From Pseudomonas sp. AL03 (GTDB taxonomy: Bacteria; Pseudomonadota; Gammaproteobacteria; Pseudomonadales; Pseudomonadaceae), in contig NZ_JASBRE010000035.1 of assembly GCF_029960815.1 (NCBI RefSeq), forward strand, positions 1 through 47,787: 47,787 nt of DNA, read 5' to 3'. Below the pieces are notes generated by a model. It ran no database searches. It was not told the origin of the DNA and saw only the letters and a program-made list of their open reading frames with translations. The position numbers and the translations under genes were made by a program. This document shows positions 26,046 to 33,312 of this stretch, piece after piece (positions within the stretch are counted from its first letter, which is position 1; each line of letters starts with the position of its first letter).

Positions 26046-27194
26046 ATGAGTCTTTCCTCTTTCAAAATCGCTCACAAACTGATCACCGGCGCCGGTGCCA
26101 TCGAGCAACTGGCGGCTGAACTGACACGCCTGGACATCGACAACCCGCTGATCGTCACCGATGCCGCACTGGTCAAGTCCGGCACGGTCGAGCTGGCGCT
26201 GGCGCAGCTGGGCGACCGCCCCTACGAAATTTTCGACCGTGTGCTGCCAGACCCGGAAATTGCCATCGTCGAAGACTGCATGCGGGTCTACCGCGAGGGC
26301 GGGCACGACGGATTGATCGGCCTGGGCGGCGGCAGTGCCATCGACATCGCCAAAAGTGTCGCGGCCTACGCCGGTTATCACGGGGCGCTGGAAGATCTGT
26401 TCGGCATCGATCAGGTGCCGCGCAAAGGCCCGCCGCTGATCGCCATCCCGACCACCGCGGGCACCGGCTCGGAAGTCACCAACGTGGCGATCCTCTCCGA
26501 CAAGGTTGCGCAACTGAAGAAAGGCATCGTCAGCGACTATCTATTACCGGACGTGGCGCTGGTCAGTCCACAAATGACCCTGACCTGCCCGCGCAGTGTC
26601 ACTGCCGCCAGTGGCGTCGATGCACTGGTGCACGCCATCGAAGCCTATCTGTCGCTGAACGCCTCACCGATTACCGACGCGCTGGCCATCGGCGCCATCA
26701 AGCTCATCGCCAAGGCGCTGCCCAAGGCCTACGCCAATCCGTCCAACCTCCAGGCCCGCGAAGACATGGCCACCGCCAGCCTGATGGCCGGTATGGCGTT
26801 TGGTAATGCCGGGGTCGGGGCGGTGCATGCATTGGCGTATCCGCTGGGCGGGCGGTTCAACATTGCCCACGGCGTCAGCAATGCCTTGCTGCTGCCGTAT
26901 GTCATGACCTGGAACAAAATGGCCTGCGTGGAGCGCATGCAGGATATTGCCGAGGCCATGGGGGTGAAGATCGCTCATCTGAGCGTCAACGACGCGGCCG
27001 ACAAAGCCGTCGAGGCGATGACCGAACTGTGCGCCGCGGTGGAAATCCCGCCGGGTCTGCGCAGCTTCGGCGTTCCCGAGGACGCCCTGCCGGCCATGGC
27101 CGTGGAGGCGGCGGGAATTGAGCGTCTGATGCGCAACAATCCGCGCAAATTGAGCGCCGTCGATATCGAGAAGATCTACCGGGCGGCGTACTGA
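26046..27194 (+). CDS. Iron-type (group III) alcohol dehydrogenase (382 aa)
   Basis: This is an NAD(P)-dependent, metal-containing dehydrogenase. It shows the nucleotide-binding GGGSAIDIAK, the family pattern IPTTAGTGSEVT, and metal ligands in ASGVDALVHAIEAY plus HALAYPLGGRFNIAHG. The length is standard. The substrate cannot be read from sequence; this family reduces a range of aldehydes and ketones, including semialdehydes. From memory, PAO1 has no such gene between agtD and rpe, and here it is flanked on the left by a repeat element, so it looks like a lineage-specific insertion. It precedes rpe by 79 nt. Confidence 0.92.
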   Translation: MSLSSFKIAHKLITGAGAIEQLAAELTRLDIDNPLIVTDAALVKSGTVELALAQLGDRPYEIFDRVLPDPEIAIVEDCMRVYREGGHDGLIGLGGGSAIDIAKSVAAYAGYHGALEDLFGIDQVPRKGPPLIAIPTTAGTGSEVTNVAILSDKVAQLKKGIVSDYLLPDVALVSPQMTLTCPRSVTAASGVDALVHAIEAYLSLNASPITDALAIGAIKLIAKALPKAYANPSNLQAREDMATASLMAGMAFGNAGVGAVHALAYPLGGRFNIAHGVSNALLLPYVMTWNKMACVERMQDIAEAMGVKIAHLSVNDAADKAVEAMTELCAAVEIPPGLRSFGVPEDALPAMAVEAAGIERLMRNNPRKLSAVDIEKIYRAAY

Positions 27195-27231
27195 TTATCG
27201 CGTCACGGTGCGCGCTGCAAAGCATGCGGTA

Positions 27232-27237
27232 TACAAT
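27232..27237 (+). promoter_or_regulatory. Candidate -10 box for rpe-gph
   Basis: TACAAT (within GGTATACAATG) matches the sigma-70 -10 at five of six positions and lies 37 nt before the rpe ATG. No good -35 is seen 16-18 nt upstream, so this is a weak call. Confidence 0.3.
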
Positions 27238-27273
27238 GCGCGCCATCGTGATTCCGCTCAAAAAAGGTGCGTC

Positions 27274-27948
27274 ATGCAGCCCTTCGTCATTGCTCCGTCG
27301 ATTCTCTCCGCCGACTTCGCCCGCCTGGGTGAAGAAGTGGACAACGTCCTGGCCGCCGGTGCCGACTTCGTGCACTTCGATGTCATGGACAACCATTACG
27401 TGCCGAACCTGACCATCGGCCCGATGGTCTGCGCCGCACTGCGCAAGTACGGCGTGACTGCGCCGATCGACGCGCACCTGATGGTCAGCCCGGTGGACCG
27501 CATCGTCGGTGACTTCATCGAGGCCGGCGCGACGTACATCACCTTCCACCCGGAAGCCACACAGCACGTCGACCGTTCCCTGCAACTGATCCGCGAAGGG
27601 GGCTGCAAGTCGGGCCTGGTGTTCAATCCGGCGACCTCACTCGACGTGCTCAAGTACGTGATGGACAAGGTCGACATGATCCTACTGATGAGCGTCAACC
27701 CGGGCTTCGGCGGGCAGAAGTTCATCCCCGGTACCCTCGACAAGCTGCGTGAAGCGCGGGCGCTGATCGATGCCTCCGGCCGTGACATCCGCCTGGAAAT
27801 CGACGGCGGCGTGAACGTGAACAACATTCGTGAAATCGCCGCTGCCGGCGCCGACACCTTCGTCGCCGGCTCGGCGATCTTCAATGCACCGAACTACCAA
27901 GATGTGATTGAAAAGATGCGTTCCGAACTGGCGCTGGCTCGCCCATGA
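27274..27948 (+). CDS. rpe: Ribulose-phosphate 3-epimerase (224 aa)
   Basis: Rpe interconverts ribulose-5-P and xylulose-5-P in the pentose phosphate pathway. It is a TIM barrel with the catalytic and metal residues in visible motifs: IAPSILSADFARLGEE (N-terminus), HFDVMDNHYVPN, DAHLMV, MSVNPGFGGQKFIP and EIDGGVN. I start at MQPFVIAPS, which gives the family length; the upstream 22 codons cover the likely promoter. The stop overlaps the gph start by 4 nt. Confidence 0.97.
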   Translation: MQPFVIAPSILSADFARLGEEVDNVLAAGADFVHFDVMDNHYVPNLTIGPMVCAALRKYGVTAPIDAHLMVSPVDRIVGDFIEAGATYITFHPEATQHVDRSLQLIREGGCKSGLVFNPATSLDVLKYVMDKVDMILLMSVNPGFGGQKFIPGTLDKLREARALIDASGRDIRLEIDGGVNVNNIREIAAAGADTFVAGSAIFNAPNYQDVIEKMRSELALARP

Positions 27949-28763
27949 GTGGCTTTGAGCAGCTGTTCCCGGGGTCTCTGCCGCGGTTGGTGATGTTCGA
28001 TCTGGATGGCACGCTGGTCGATTCGGTCCCCGACCTCGCAGCGGCTGTGGATAACATGCTGCTCAAACTCGGGCGTCAACCTGCTGGTATCGCATCGGTG
28101 CGTGAGTGGGTGGGCAACGGCGTGCACCTGCTGGTGCGACGGGCCTTGGCCAACCACATCGACGCCGAGGGTGTCGATGAGGTCGAAGCCGAGCATGCCC
28201 TGGCGTTGTTCAACGGCTTTTATGAGGACGGTCACGCGCTGACGGTGGTGTACCCCGGCGTGCGCGACACCCTGAAATGGCTGCACAAGCAGGGTGTAGA
28301 GATGGCGCTGATCACCAACAAGCCGGAGCGTTTCGTCGCGCCGCTGCTGGATCAGATGAAAATCGGTCGTTACTTCAAATGGATCATCGGCGGCGACACA
28401 CTGCCGCAGAAGAAGCCCGACCCTGCGGCGCTGTTTTTTGTGATGAAAATGGCCAACATTCCCGCGTCTCAATCGTTATTTGTCGGCGATTCGCGCAGCG
28501 ATGTGCTGGCGGCGAAAGCGGCGGGGGTCAAATGCGTGGCGCTCAGTTACGGCTATAACCACGGCCGACCCATTGCCGAAGAGTCGCCGGCGCTGGTGAT
28601 CGACGATCTGCGCAAGTTAATTCGCGGTTGCCTGGATCCGGCCGCTGAGATAACGTTGCCCAACGCTGTTCAACCCCCTTCTGGAAACGCCATCGTGGTG
28701 GTCACTCGCAAACTCTGGATGAAAGTCATCAAGGCCCTGGCCCGCTGGCGTTGGCGCGCCTGA
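27945..28763 (+). CDS. gph: Phosphoglycolate phosphatase, HAD superfamily (272 aa)
   Basis: Gph removes phosphate from 2-phosphoglycolate formed during DNA repair. HAD motifs are intact: DLDGTLVDS (nucleophile D19, acid/base D21), ITNKPE, KKPDP and FVGDSRSDVLAAK. The Pseudomonas paralogue MupP (MurNAc-6-P phosphatase) belongs to the same family but lies elsewhere in PAO1. The C-terminal tail after about residue 225 is outside the HAD core. Its final 22 codons coincide, in frame, with a Trp-rich leader peptide for trpE (next entry), so the natural Gph ends in ARWRWRA. It is coupled to rpe by a 4-nt overlap. Confidence 0.95.
   Translation: MSGFEQLFPGSLPRLVMFDLDGTLVDSVPDLAAAVDNMLLKLGRQPAGIASVREWVGNGVHLLVRRALANHIDAEGVDEVEAEHALALFNGFYEDGHALTVVYPGVRDTLKWLHKQGVEMALITNKPERFVAPLLDQMKIGRYFKWIIGGDTLPQKKPDPAALFFVMKMANIPASQSLFVGDSRSDVLAAKAAGVKCVALSYGYNHGRPIAEESPALVIDDLRKLIRGCLDPAAEITLPNAVQPPSGNAIVVVTRKLWMKVIKALARWRWRA
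28695..28763 (+). CDS. trpE attenuation leader peptide (22 codons, in frame inside the gph 3' end)
   Basis: Starting from GTG at 28695 (GGA lies 9 nt upstream), 22 codons encode K-L-W, V-I-K-A and a final A-R-W-R-W-R-A before TGA: three Trp codons, two of them near the stop. It aligns without gaps with the trpG leader at 32478 (14 of 22 identical, same GTG start, same length). A short hairpin follows the stop and trpE begins 71 nt later. Attenuation of trpE and trpGDC is established in P. putida. Here the leader shares frame and stop codon with gph, so it may be translated both as part of Gph and separately. Confidence 0.72.
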   Translation: MVVTRKLWMKVIKALARWRWRA

Positions 28764-28773
28764 CTTGTTCCTG

Positions 28774-28790
28774 GCCGGCCTACCGGCGCG
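28774..28790 (+). promoter_or_regulatory. trpE attenuator hairpin
   Basis: GCCGG-CCTA-CCGGC (28774-28787) begins 11 nt after the leader stop. The following GGCGCG (28785-28790) can instead pair with CGCGCC inside the last leader codons (28755-28760). These are mutually exclusive folds, and TTT follows. This is the layout expected for a ribosome-stalling attenuator, though the T-run is short. Confidence 0.5.
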
Positions 28791-28834
28791 TTTGCATACC
28801 TGACTGTTAGACCCTCAAGCCACGAGGCTACCCC

Positions 28835-30316
28835 ATGATCCGCGAAGAATTCCTGCGTTTGGCCGCTGCCGGCTACAACCGCATCCCGCTGGCCTGCGAA
28901 ACCCTGGCCGACTTCGACACGCCGCTGTCGATCTACCTGAAACTGGCTGACGAGCCTAACTCCTACCTGCTGGAATCGGTGCAGGGCGGGGAGAAGTGGG
29001 GCCGTTACTCGATCATCGGCCTGCCGTGCCGCACCGTGCTTCGGGTTCACGACCATCACGTCAGCGTGACCCACGATGGCGTCGAGATCGAAAGTCATGA
29101 GGCTGAAGATCCGCTGGCCTTTGTCGAAGAATTCAAAGCTCGCTACAACGTGCCGACCATTCCTGGCCTGCCGCGCTTCAATGGCGGTCTGGTGGGTTAC
29201 TTCGGTTACGACTGCGTGCGGTATGTAGAAAAGCGTCTAGGCAAATGCCCGAACCCGGATCCATTGGGCGTGCCGGACATTCTGCTGATGGTTTCCGACG
29301 CGGTGGTGGTGTTCGACAACCTCGCCGGCAAGATGCACGCGATTGTTCTGGCCGATCCGTCGCAAGCAGATGCCTTCGAGCAAGGTCAGGCACGACTGGA
29401 AGAGCTGCTGGAAAAACTCCGTCAACCGATCACCCCGCGCCGTGGCCTGGATTTCAGCAAACAACAGTCTGCTGATCCGGTCTTTCGTTCGAGCTTCACC
29501 CAGGGCGATTACGAAAAAGCCGTCGATACCATCAAGGAATACATTCTGGCCGGTGACTGCATGCAGGTCGTGCCGTCCCAGCGCATGTCGATTGACTTCA
29601 AGGCCGCGCCGATTGATCTGTACCGGGCGCTGCGTTGCTTCAACCCGACGCCTTATATGTACTTCTTCAACTTCGGCGACTTCCACGTCGTCGGCAGTTC
29701 GCCTGAAGTGCTGGTGCGGGTCGAAGACAACCTGATTACCGTGCGCCCGATTGCCGGCACCCGTCCTCGGGGCGCCAACGAAGAGGCTGACCTGGCGCTG
29801 GAAAAAGACCTGCTGTCCGACGACAAGGAAATTGCCGAGCACTTGATGCTGATCGACCTGGGTCGTAACGATACGGGTCGGGTCTCGGAAATCGGTTCGG
29901 TGAAACTCACCGAAAAAATGGTCATCGAGCGTTATTCCAACGTGATGCACATCGTTTCCAACGTTACCGGTCAACTGAAAGCCGGGCTGACGGCGATGGA
30001 CGCACTGCGGGCGATTCTGCCGGCGGGCACCTTGTCCGGCGCACCGAAAATCCGCGCGATGGAAATCATCGACGAACTGGAGCCGGTCAAGCGTGGCGTC
30101 TATGGCGGCGCGGTCGGTTACTTCGCCTGGAACGGCAACATGGACACTGCGATCGCGATCCGCACAGCAGTGATCAAGAACGGCGAACTGCACGTGCAGG
30201 CTGGTGGCGGCATCGTTGCCGACTCGGTGCCGGCGCTGGAATGGGAAGAAACCCTGAACAAGCGCCGCGCGATGTTTCGTGCCGTGGCTCTCGCCGAGCA
30301 AACCCCGGTAAGCTGA
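28835..30316 (+). CDS. trpE: Anthranilate synthase component I TrpE (493 aa)
   Basis: TrpE converts chorismate to anthranilate using ammonia supplied by TrpG, in the first committed step of tryptophan synthesis. The N-terminal feedback-inhibition domain (LADEPNSYLLESVQGGEKWG, with the LLES element) and the C-terminal chorismate-binding domain (IAGTRPRG, LIDLGRNDTGRVS, LSGAPKIRAMEIID) are complete. It is separated from trpG by estA and about 2.4 kb, the Pseudomonas split arrangement. Expression is probably controlled by the leader overlapping gph. A strong terminator follows at 30342. Confidence 0.98.
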   Translation: MIREEFLRLAAAGYNRIPLACETLADFDTPLSIYLKLADEPNSYLLESVQGGEKWGRYSIIGLPCRTVLRVHDHHVSVTHDGVEIESHEAEDPLAFVEEFKARYNVPTIPGLPRFNGGLVGYFGYDCVRYVEKRLGKCPNPDPLGVPDILLMVSDAVVVFDNLAGKMHAIVLADPSQADAFEQGQARLEELLEKLRQPITPRRGLDFSKQQSADPVFRSSFTQGDYEKAVDTIKEYILAGDCMQVVPSQRMSIDFKAAPIDLYRALRCFNPTPYMYFFNFGDFHVVGSSPEVLVRVEDNLITVRPIAGTRPRGANEEADLALEKDLLSDDKEIAEHLMLIDLGRNDTGRVSEIGSVKLTEKMVIERYSNVMHIVSNVTGQLKAGLTAMDALRAILPAGTLSGAPKIRAMEIIDELEPVKRGVYGGAVGYFAWNGNMDTAIAIRTAVIKNGELHVQAGGGIVADSVPALEWEETLNKRRAMFRAVALAEQTPVS

Positions 30317-30341
30317 GTTCCCACAAAGACCTCACCACCAT

Positions 30342-30377
30342 AAAAAACGCGGCACCTGTGAGGGCGCCGCGTTTTTT
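30342..30377. terminator. Bidirectional terminator (trpE / estA)
   Basis: AAAAAACGCGGC ... GCCGCGTTTTTT: a 12-bp stem with A-run and T-run on opposite sides, between the convergent trpE and estA stops. It works in both directions. Confidence 0.93.
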
Positions 30378-30395
30378 GCGCCTGCTGTTACCGGA

Positions 30396-32303
30396 TCAGA
30401 AGTCCAGCGCAACCCCAACGGTAAGCCCTTGCTGGGTAAAGTCATCATCCTTGCGGAACGTGTATCCGCCACGCAGCGCCAGATCGGCCGTCAACTTGTG
30501 GCTGACCCCCAGGCTCACGCGATTCAGGTGGCTTTGCGGTGTATAGCCGTCCAGTTTGAAGTCCAGGGATGGCAGGCTGTTGAGCGCGATGTTTACTTTC
30601 TGAGTGTCATCCTCGTATTCACGCTCATACGCGTATTCGCCGAACACTTGAGTCTGCGTGGTGATCTGATACTTACCCTGCAGACCGGCGCCCAGACGTT
30701 TTGAATCGCGAGTCTGATCATCAAAGGTCAGCGCTGTGGAACGAGTGCTGTTTTCCGAGTAGCCATCGACTTCCACTTTTGCGTAATCGGCGCTGATGAA
30801 CGGTGACAGGTGCCACTCGCTGCCCGGTTGCGCAATGTCGTAGCCAACGCGTGTGCTGAAAGCCCAGAGATCGCCATTGGTATCGCCTTTTTCCGCCCCT
30901 TCGCTGGCACCCAGGTCGAATTTGCGTTTGAGGTTGTCGTAATCCAGCTTGCCGCCGGTCAACGCGGCATCGGCCCACCAGCGATTCTGCTGGAACTGGG
31001 CGAAGGCGGTGGCCAGGTAGCTGTTGAGTTTGTAGTCCGAATCGTTATTGCCTGCTTCCAGGTTCTGACGATAGAAACCCGCCGCCACACCGACGCGCCA
31101 GGCGTCATTGAGACGATAGCTGCCGCCGATGTTCAGGTTGTAACCGTCGCCGTCGGCGCTGGCTCCGCTGCTTTGGCTATCGACATCCAGATGCTGACCG
31201 CCACCGGCGACAATGGCGCGCCATTGGCCGATCGCTTGCCAGTTATCCCAGTCCGATTGCCATTGGCTGCGCAGTTCATCCTGGTGCGCACGCAAGGTAG
31301 CGTGGGCCATTTCCGGCAACAACGTCAGCTCCCAAGGCGCAGCCAGTAAGGAATAGGCGTAGTCGGAAATCAGTTTTTGCCCGGCTTCGGTCGGATGAAC
31401 CCCATCGTTATAAATCAGCTTGCTGGGGTCCGGCGTGGCACTGTTGATGCCATACGTAGGGTTTTCGGTGCAGCTGTTACCGCTGAAACAGGTCGCCGTC
31501 AGGTTCTGGCCTGTAGCAAAACCGAATCGCGCCGGATCGGCGAAGGTTTCCCGCAACAGCAGCGGAATGTTCAGCGGGATGATTTCGGCATCGATCCCCG
31601 CCAGTCGAGTGACCAGTTGCCGGTTGAAGGCAGAGCTCAGTAGTGAGGTGGGTGTCTGCTGGGGCGTGCCATTGATGGCGGGCGTCAAACCCAGGTCGGG
31701 CAGCAGCCATACCACGATGTACCGGGCGCCGGCGGTTTGCAGAACCTGGACGCTGTTGGCCAGTCGATCCGCAGCGGCATTCGCCTGAGCGCCACTTTGT
31801 ACACGTCCCTGAAGAAAATCGTTACCACCTCCGGAAATGTAATACAGCGCATTCGGATCGGCGCTGAAGTTGTTTGTCGGCAGATAGCCCGAGCGCGTGC
31901 GTTCACCCGTGGCGGATACGCTGGTGATCGAGTTGAGGATCTGGTCGGTGCGGTAGCCGCCAACCGCCCAGTTATTGCCGTCCGGCAGTCCCTGGTCGGC
32001 GCGCGCTGCCGAGGTCGAAGCGGCCGTCTGGTCTGGAGAAAACCCAAGCCTTGCGCCCAGCAGTTGTGTCGAGTTGGCGGAATAAACTTCGCCACTGCCA
32101 TCCCGATAGATCGGCCCGGTCCGGTTAGTGAAGCGCAGGGTGGCACCGGCGGGGCCGCCCGTGTCGGTAAACTGCCCGGCATCGTTGAGGCTATCGCCGA
32201 AGACGATGAAGTTCGAGTAAGGGTTGGGCGCCGCGATCGCCTGGGCGCAGGCCATAGCGAGCAAGCAGCCGGCAAGCGGTACAGCCAACGTCTGTCTGAT
32301 CAT
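30396..32303 (-). CDS. estA: GDSL esterase autotransporter EstA/EstP (635 aa)
   Basis: This is an outer-membrane type V autotransporter with a cell-surface esterase passenger. A signal peptide (1-26, ending AQAIAAPNPYS) leads to the GDSL block FIVFGDSLNDAGQF, with the nucleophile Ser at residue 38. The N-containing block is SGGGNDF. The catalytic Asp/His lie in NDGVHPTEAGQ near residue 290. The beta-barrel fills about 350-635 and ends in the expected aromatic residue (VALDF). I prefer the ATG at 32303 (CGGAC 7 nt upstream) to the TTG 6 nt earlier. In P. aeruginosa EstA affects rhamnolipid production and motility. It occupies the trpE-trpG gap, where PAO1 carries pyocin genes. Confidence 0.95.
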   Translation of the reverse strand: MIRQTLAVPLAGCLLAMACAQAIAAPNPYSNFIVFGDSLNDAGQFTDTGGPAGATLRFTNRTGPIYRDGSGEVYSANSTQLLGARLGFSPDQTAASTSAARADQGLPDGNNWAVGGYRTDQILNSITSVSATGERTRSGYLPTNNFSADPNALYYISGGGNDFLQGRVQSGAQANAAADRLANSVQVLQTAGARYIVVWLLPDLGLTPAINGTPQQTPTSLLSSAFNRQLVTRLAGIDAEIIPLNIPLLLRETFADPARFGFATGQNLTATCFSGNSCTENPTYGINSATPDPSKLIYNDGVHPTEAGQKLISDYAYSLLAAPWELTLLPEMAHATLRAHQDELRSQWQSDWDNWQAIGQWRAIVAGGGQHLDVDSQSSGASADGDGYNLNIGGSYRLNDAWRVGVAAGFYRQNLEAGNNDSDYKLNSYLATAFAQFQQNRWWADAALTGGKLDYDNLKRKFDLGASEGAEKGDTNGDLWAFSTRVGYDIAQPGSEWHLSPFISADYAKVEVDGYSENSTRSTALTFDDQTRDSKRLGAGLQGKYQITTQTQVFGEYAYEREYEDDTQKVNIALNSLPSLDFKLDGYTPQSHLNRVSLGVSHKLTADLALRGGYTFRKDDDFTQQGLTVGVALDF

Positions 32304-32315
32304 GAGCAAGTCCGT

Positions 32316-32326
32316 TTGTTATTGTT
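32316..32326 (-). promoter_or_regulatory. Extended Hfq/Crc catabolite-activity motif upstream of estA
   Basis: On the estA strand this reads AACAATAACAA, a perfect AAnAAnAAnAA run, 12 nt before the ATG and just ahead of the ribosome site. One AAnAAnAA copy suffices for Hfq/Crc binding; here two overlap. Confidence 0.6.
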
Positions 32327-32477
32327 GTAGTGAGCAAAACGATAGTGCCAAAAAACTATAGAGCCTGTTGCCGTTCGGCGCGAACCCGTCGATTGTTTTA
32401 CGCGCTTCGATCGCCCCATATTGCACGCTCTGCCCAGCTAAGTTACTGTGCCGAGACGTATAAATGAGACCTTCCCC

Positions 32478-32546
32478 GTGTTGATCGTCAGCAAACTTCT
32501 GGATCAAGTCATCAAGGCACACGCCCGTTGGCGTTGGCGCGCCTGA
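32478..32546 (+). CDS. trpG attenuation leader peptide (22 aa)
   Basis: The GTG-initiated reading frame of 22 codons ends V-I-K-A-H-A-R-W-R-W-R-A-stop. Tandem Trp codons at positions 18 and 20 are the sensing element: scarce charged tRNA-Trp would stall the ribosome there. The ribosome site is weak (TGAGA, about 9 nt upstream). It aligns residue for residue with the trpE leader at 28695. The hairpin at 32556 follows and trpG starts 164 nt after the stop. The same peptide type is established for trpGDC control in P. putida. Confidence 0.75.
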   Translation: MLIVSKLLDQVIKAHARWRWRA

Positions 32547-32555
32547 ATTCTTCTG

Positions 32556-32574
32556 CCGGCTAGGCCGGATCTTT
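32556..32574 (+). terminator. trpGDC attenuator hairpin
   Basis: CCGGC-TAG-GCCGG starts 9 nt after the leader stop and is followed by ATCTTT. The stem is short (5 bp) but placed as an attenuator and equivalent to the hairpin after the trpE leader. Confidence 0.5.
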
Positions 32575-32589
32575 ACCGCTTTGCCTTCT

Positions 32590-32658
32590 TTACCCGTAAG
32601 ACAAACCGCTTTGCTGCGCGATTCCAGCGACTGACAAAGCGCAGGACGCTGCGGGTAA
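32590..32658 (+). other. Nested inverted repeat in the trpG leader RNA
   Basis: Outer arms TTACCCG (32590-32596) and CGGGTAA (32652-32658) enclose inner arms CGCTTTG (32607-32613) and CAAAGCG (32635-32641). A competing small hairpin CGCAG-GACG-CTGCG (32640-32653) overlaps the right side. It lies after the attenuator and 52 nt before the trpG ATG. The role is unknown. Confidence 0.55.
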
Positions 32659-32709
32659 CTCATTCGAAGGCTGTATTAAAGTCAGTGAATTCAAGAGGTT
32701 CATAACGCC

Positions 32710-33303
32710 ATGTTGCTGATGATCGATAACTACGACTCTTTTACCTACAACGTTGTGCAGTACCTTGGTGAGCTCGGCTCCCAGGTCAAAGTCGTGCGCA
32801 ACGATGAGCTCACCATCGCCGAAATCGAAGCCCTCAACCCTGAGCGGATCGTCGTCTCGCCCGGTCCTTGCACCCCGACTGAAGCCGGCATCTCGATTGA
32901 AGCGATCAAGCATTTCGCCGGCAAACTGCCGATTCTCGGCGTCTGCCTGGGCCATCAGTCCATCGGCCAGGCGTTTGGCGGCGATGTGGTTCGCGCCCGG
33001 CAGGTCATGCACGGCAAGACCAGCCCGGTGTTCCACGAGGACAAGGGCGTTTTCGAAGGCCTGAACCATCCGCTGACGGTCACCCGCTATCATTCACTGA
33101 TCGTCAAACGCGAAACCCTGCCCGATTGCCTTGAGCTGACCGCCTGGACCCAGCTTGAAGACGGCTCGGTCGACGAGATCATGGGGCTGCGCCACAAGAC
33201 ACTGAACATCGAAGGCGTGCAGTTTCACCCTGAGTCGATCCTCACCGAACAGGGCCACGAGCTGTTCGCTAACTTCCTCAAACAAACCGGCGGCACGCGC
33301 TAA
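32710..33303 (+). CDS. trpG: Anthranilate synthase component II TrpG, glutamine amidotransferase (197 aa)
   Basis: TrpG hydrolyses glutamine to feed ammonia to TrpE. It is a class I glutamine amidotransferase with the nucleophile Cys79 in LGVCLGHQSIG and the His/Glu of the triad in VQFHPESIL near residue 170. The N-terminus LLMIDNYDSFTYNVVQ is typical. Such proteins can also serve PabB in folate synthesis; no pab gene is present in this window. It is first gene of trpGDC, 9 nt before trpD. Confidence 0.97.
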   Translation: MLLMIDNYDSFTYNVVQYLGELGSQVKVVRNDELTIAEIEALNPERIVVSPGPCTPTEAGISIEAIKHFAGKLPILGVCLGHQSIGQAFGGDVVRARQVMHGKTSPVFHEDKGVFEGLNHPLTVTRYHSLIVKRETLPDCLELTAWTQLEDGSVDEIMGLRHKTLNIEGVQFHPESILTEQGHELFANFLKQTGGTR

Positions 33304-33312
33304 GGACTTTTC

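Larger units (their letters stand above)
32304..32709. other. Intergenic region estA-trpG (406 bp)
   Basis: It holds, from left to right: the estA 5' leader with an Hfq/Crc motif (32316-32326); an A/T patch with ACTATA (32355-32360), a possible estA -10 on the minus strand; a GTTCG-GCG-CGAAC dyad (32373-32385); the trpG leader peptide (32478-32546) and its hairpin; and a 69-bp nested inverted repeat (32590-32658). I could not identify a convincing promoter for the trpG leader. Confidence 0.6.

Noticed and set aside
27945..28763. Possible MupP (MurNAc-6-phosphate phosphatase) to complete the murein salvage route
   Set aside because: The gene follows rpe and precedes trpE, the position of Gph; MupP in PAO1 is a different HAD paralogue at another locus.
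30317..32709. Possible tailocin or prophage at the trpE-trpG junction
   Set aside because: Only estA is present; no phage structural, lysis or regulatory genes are seen.
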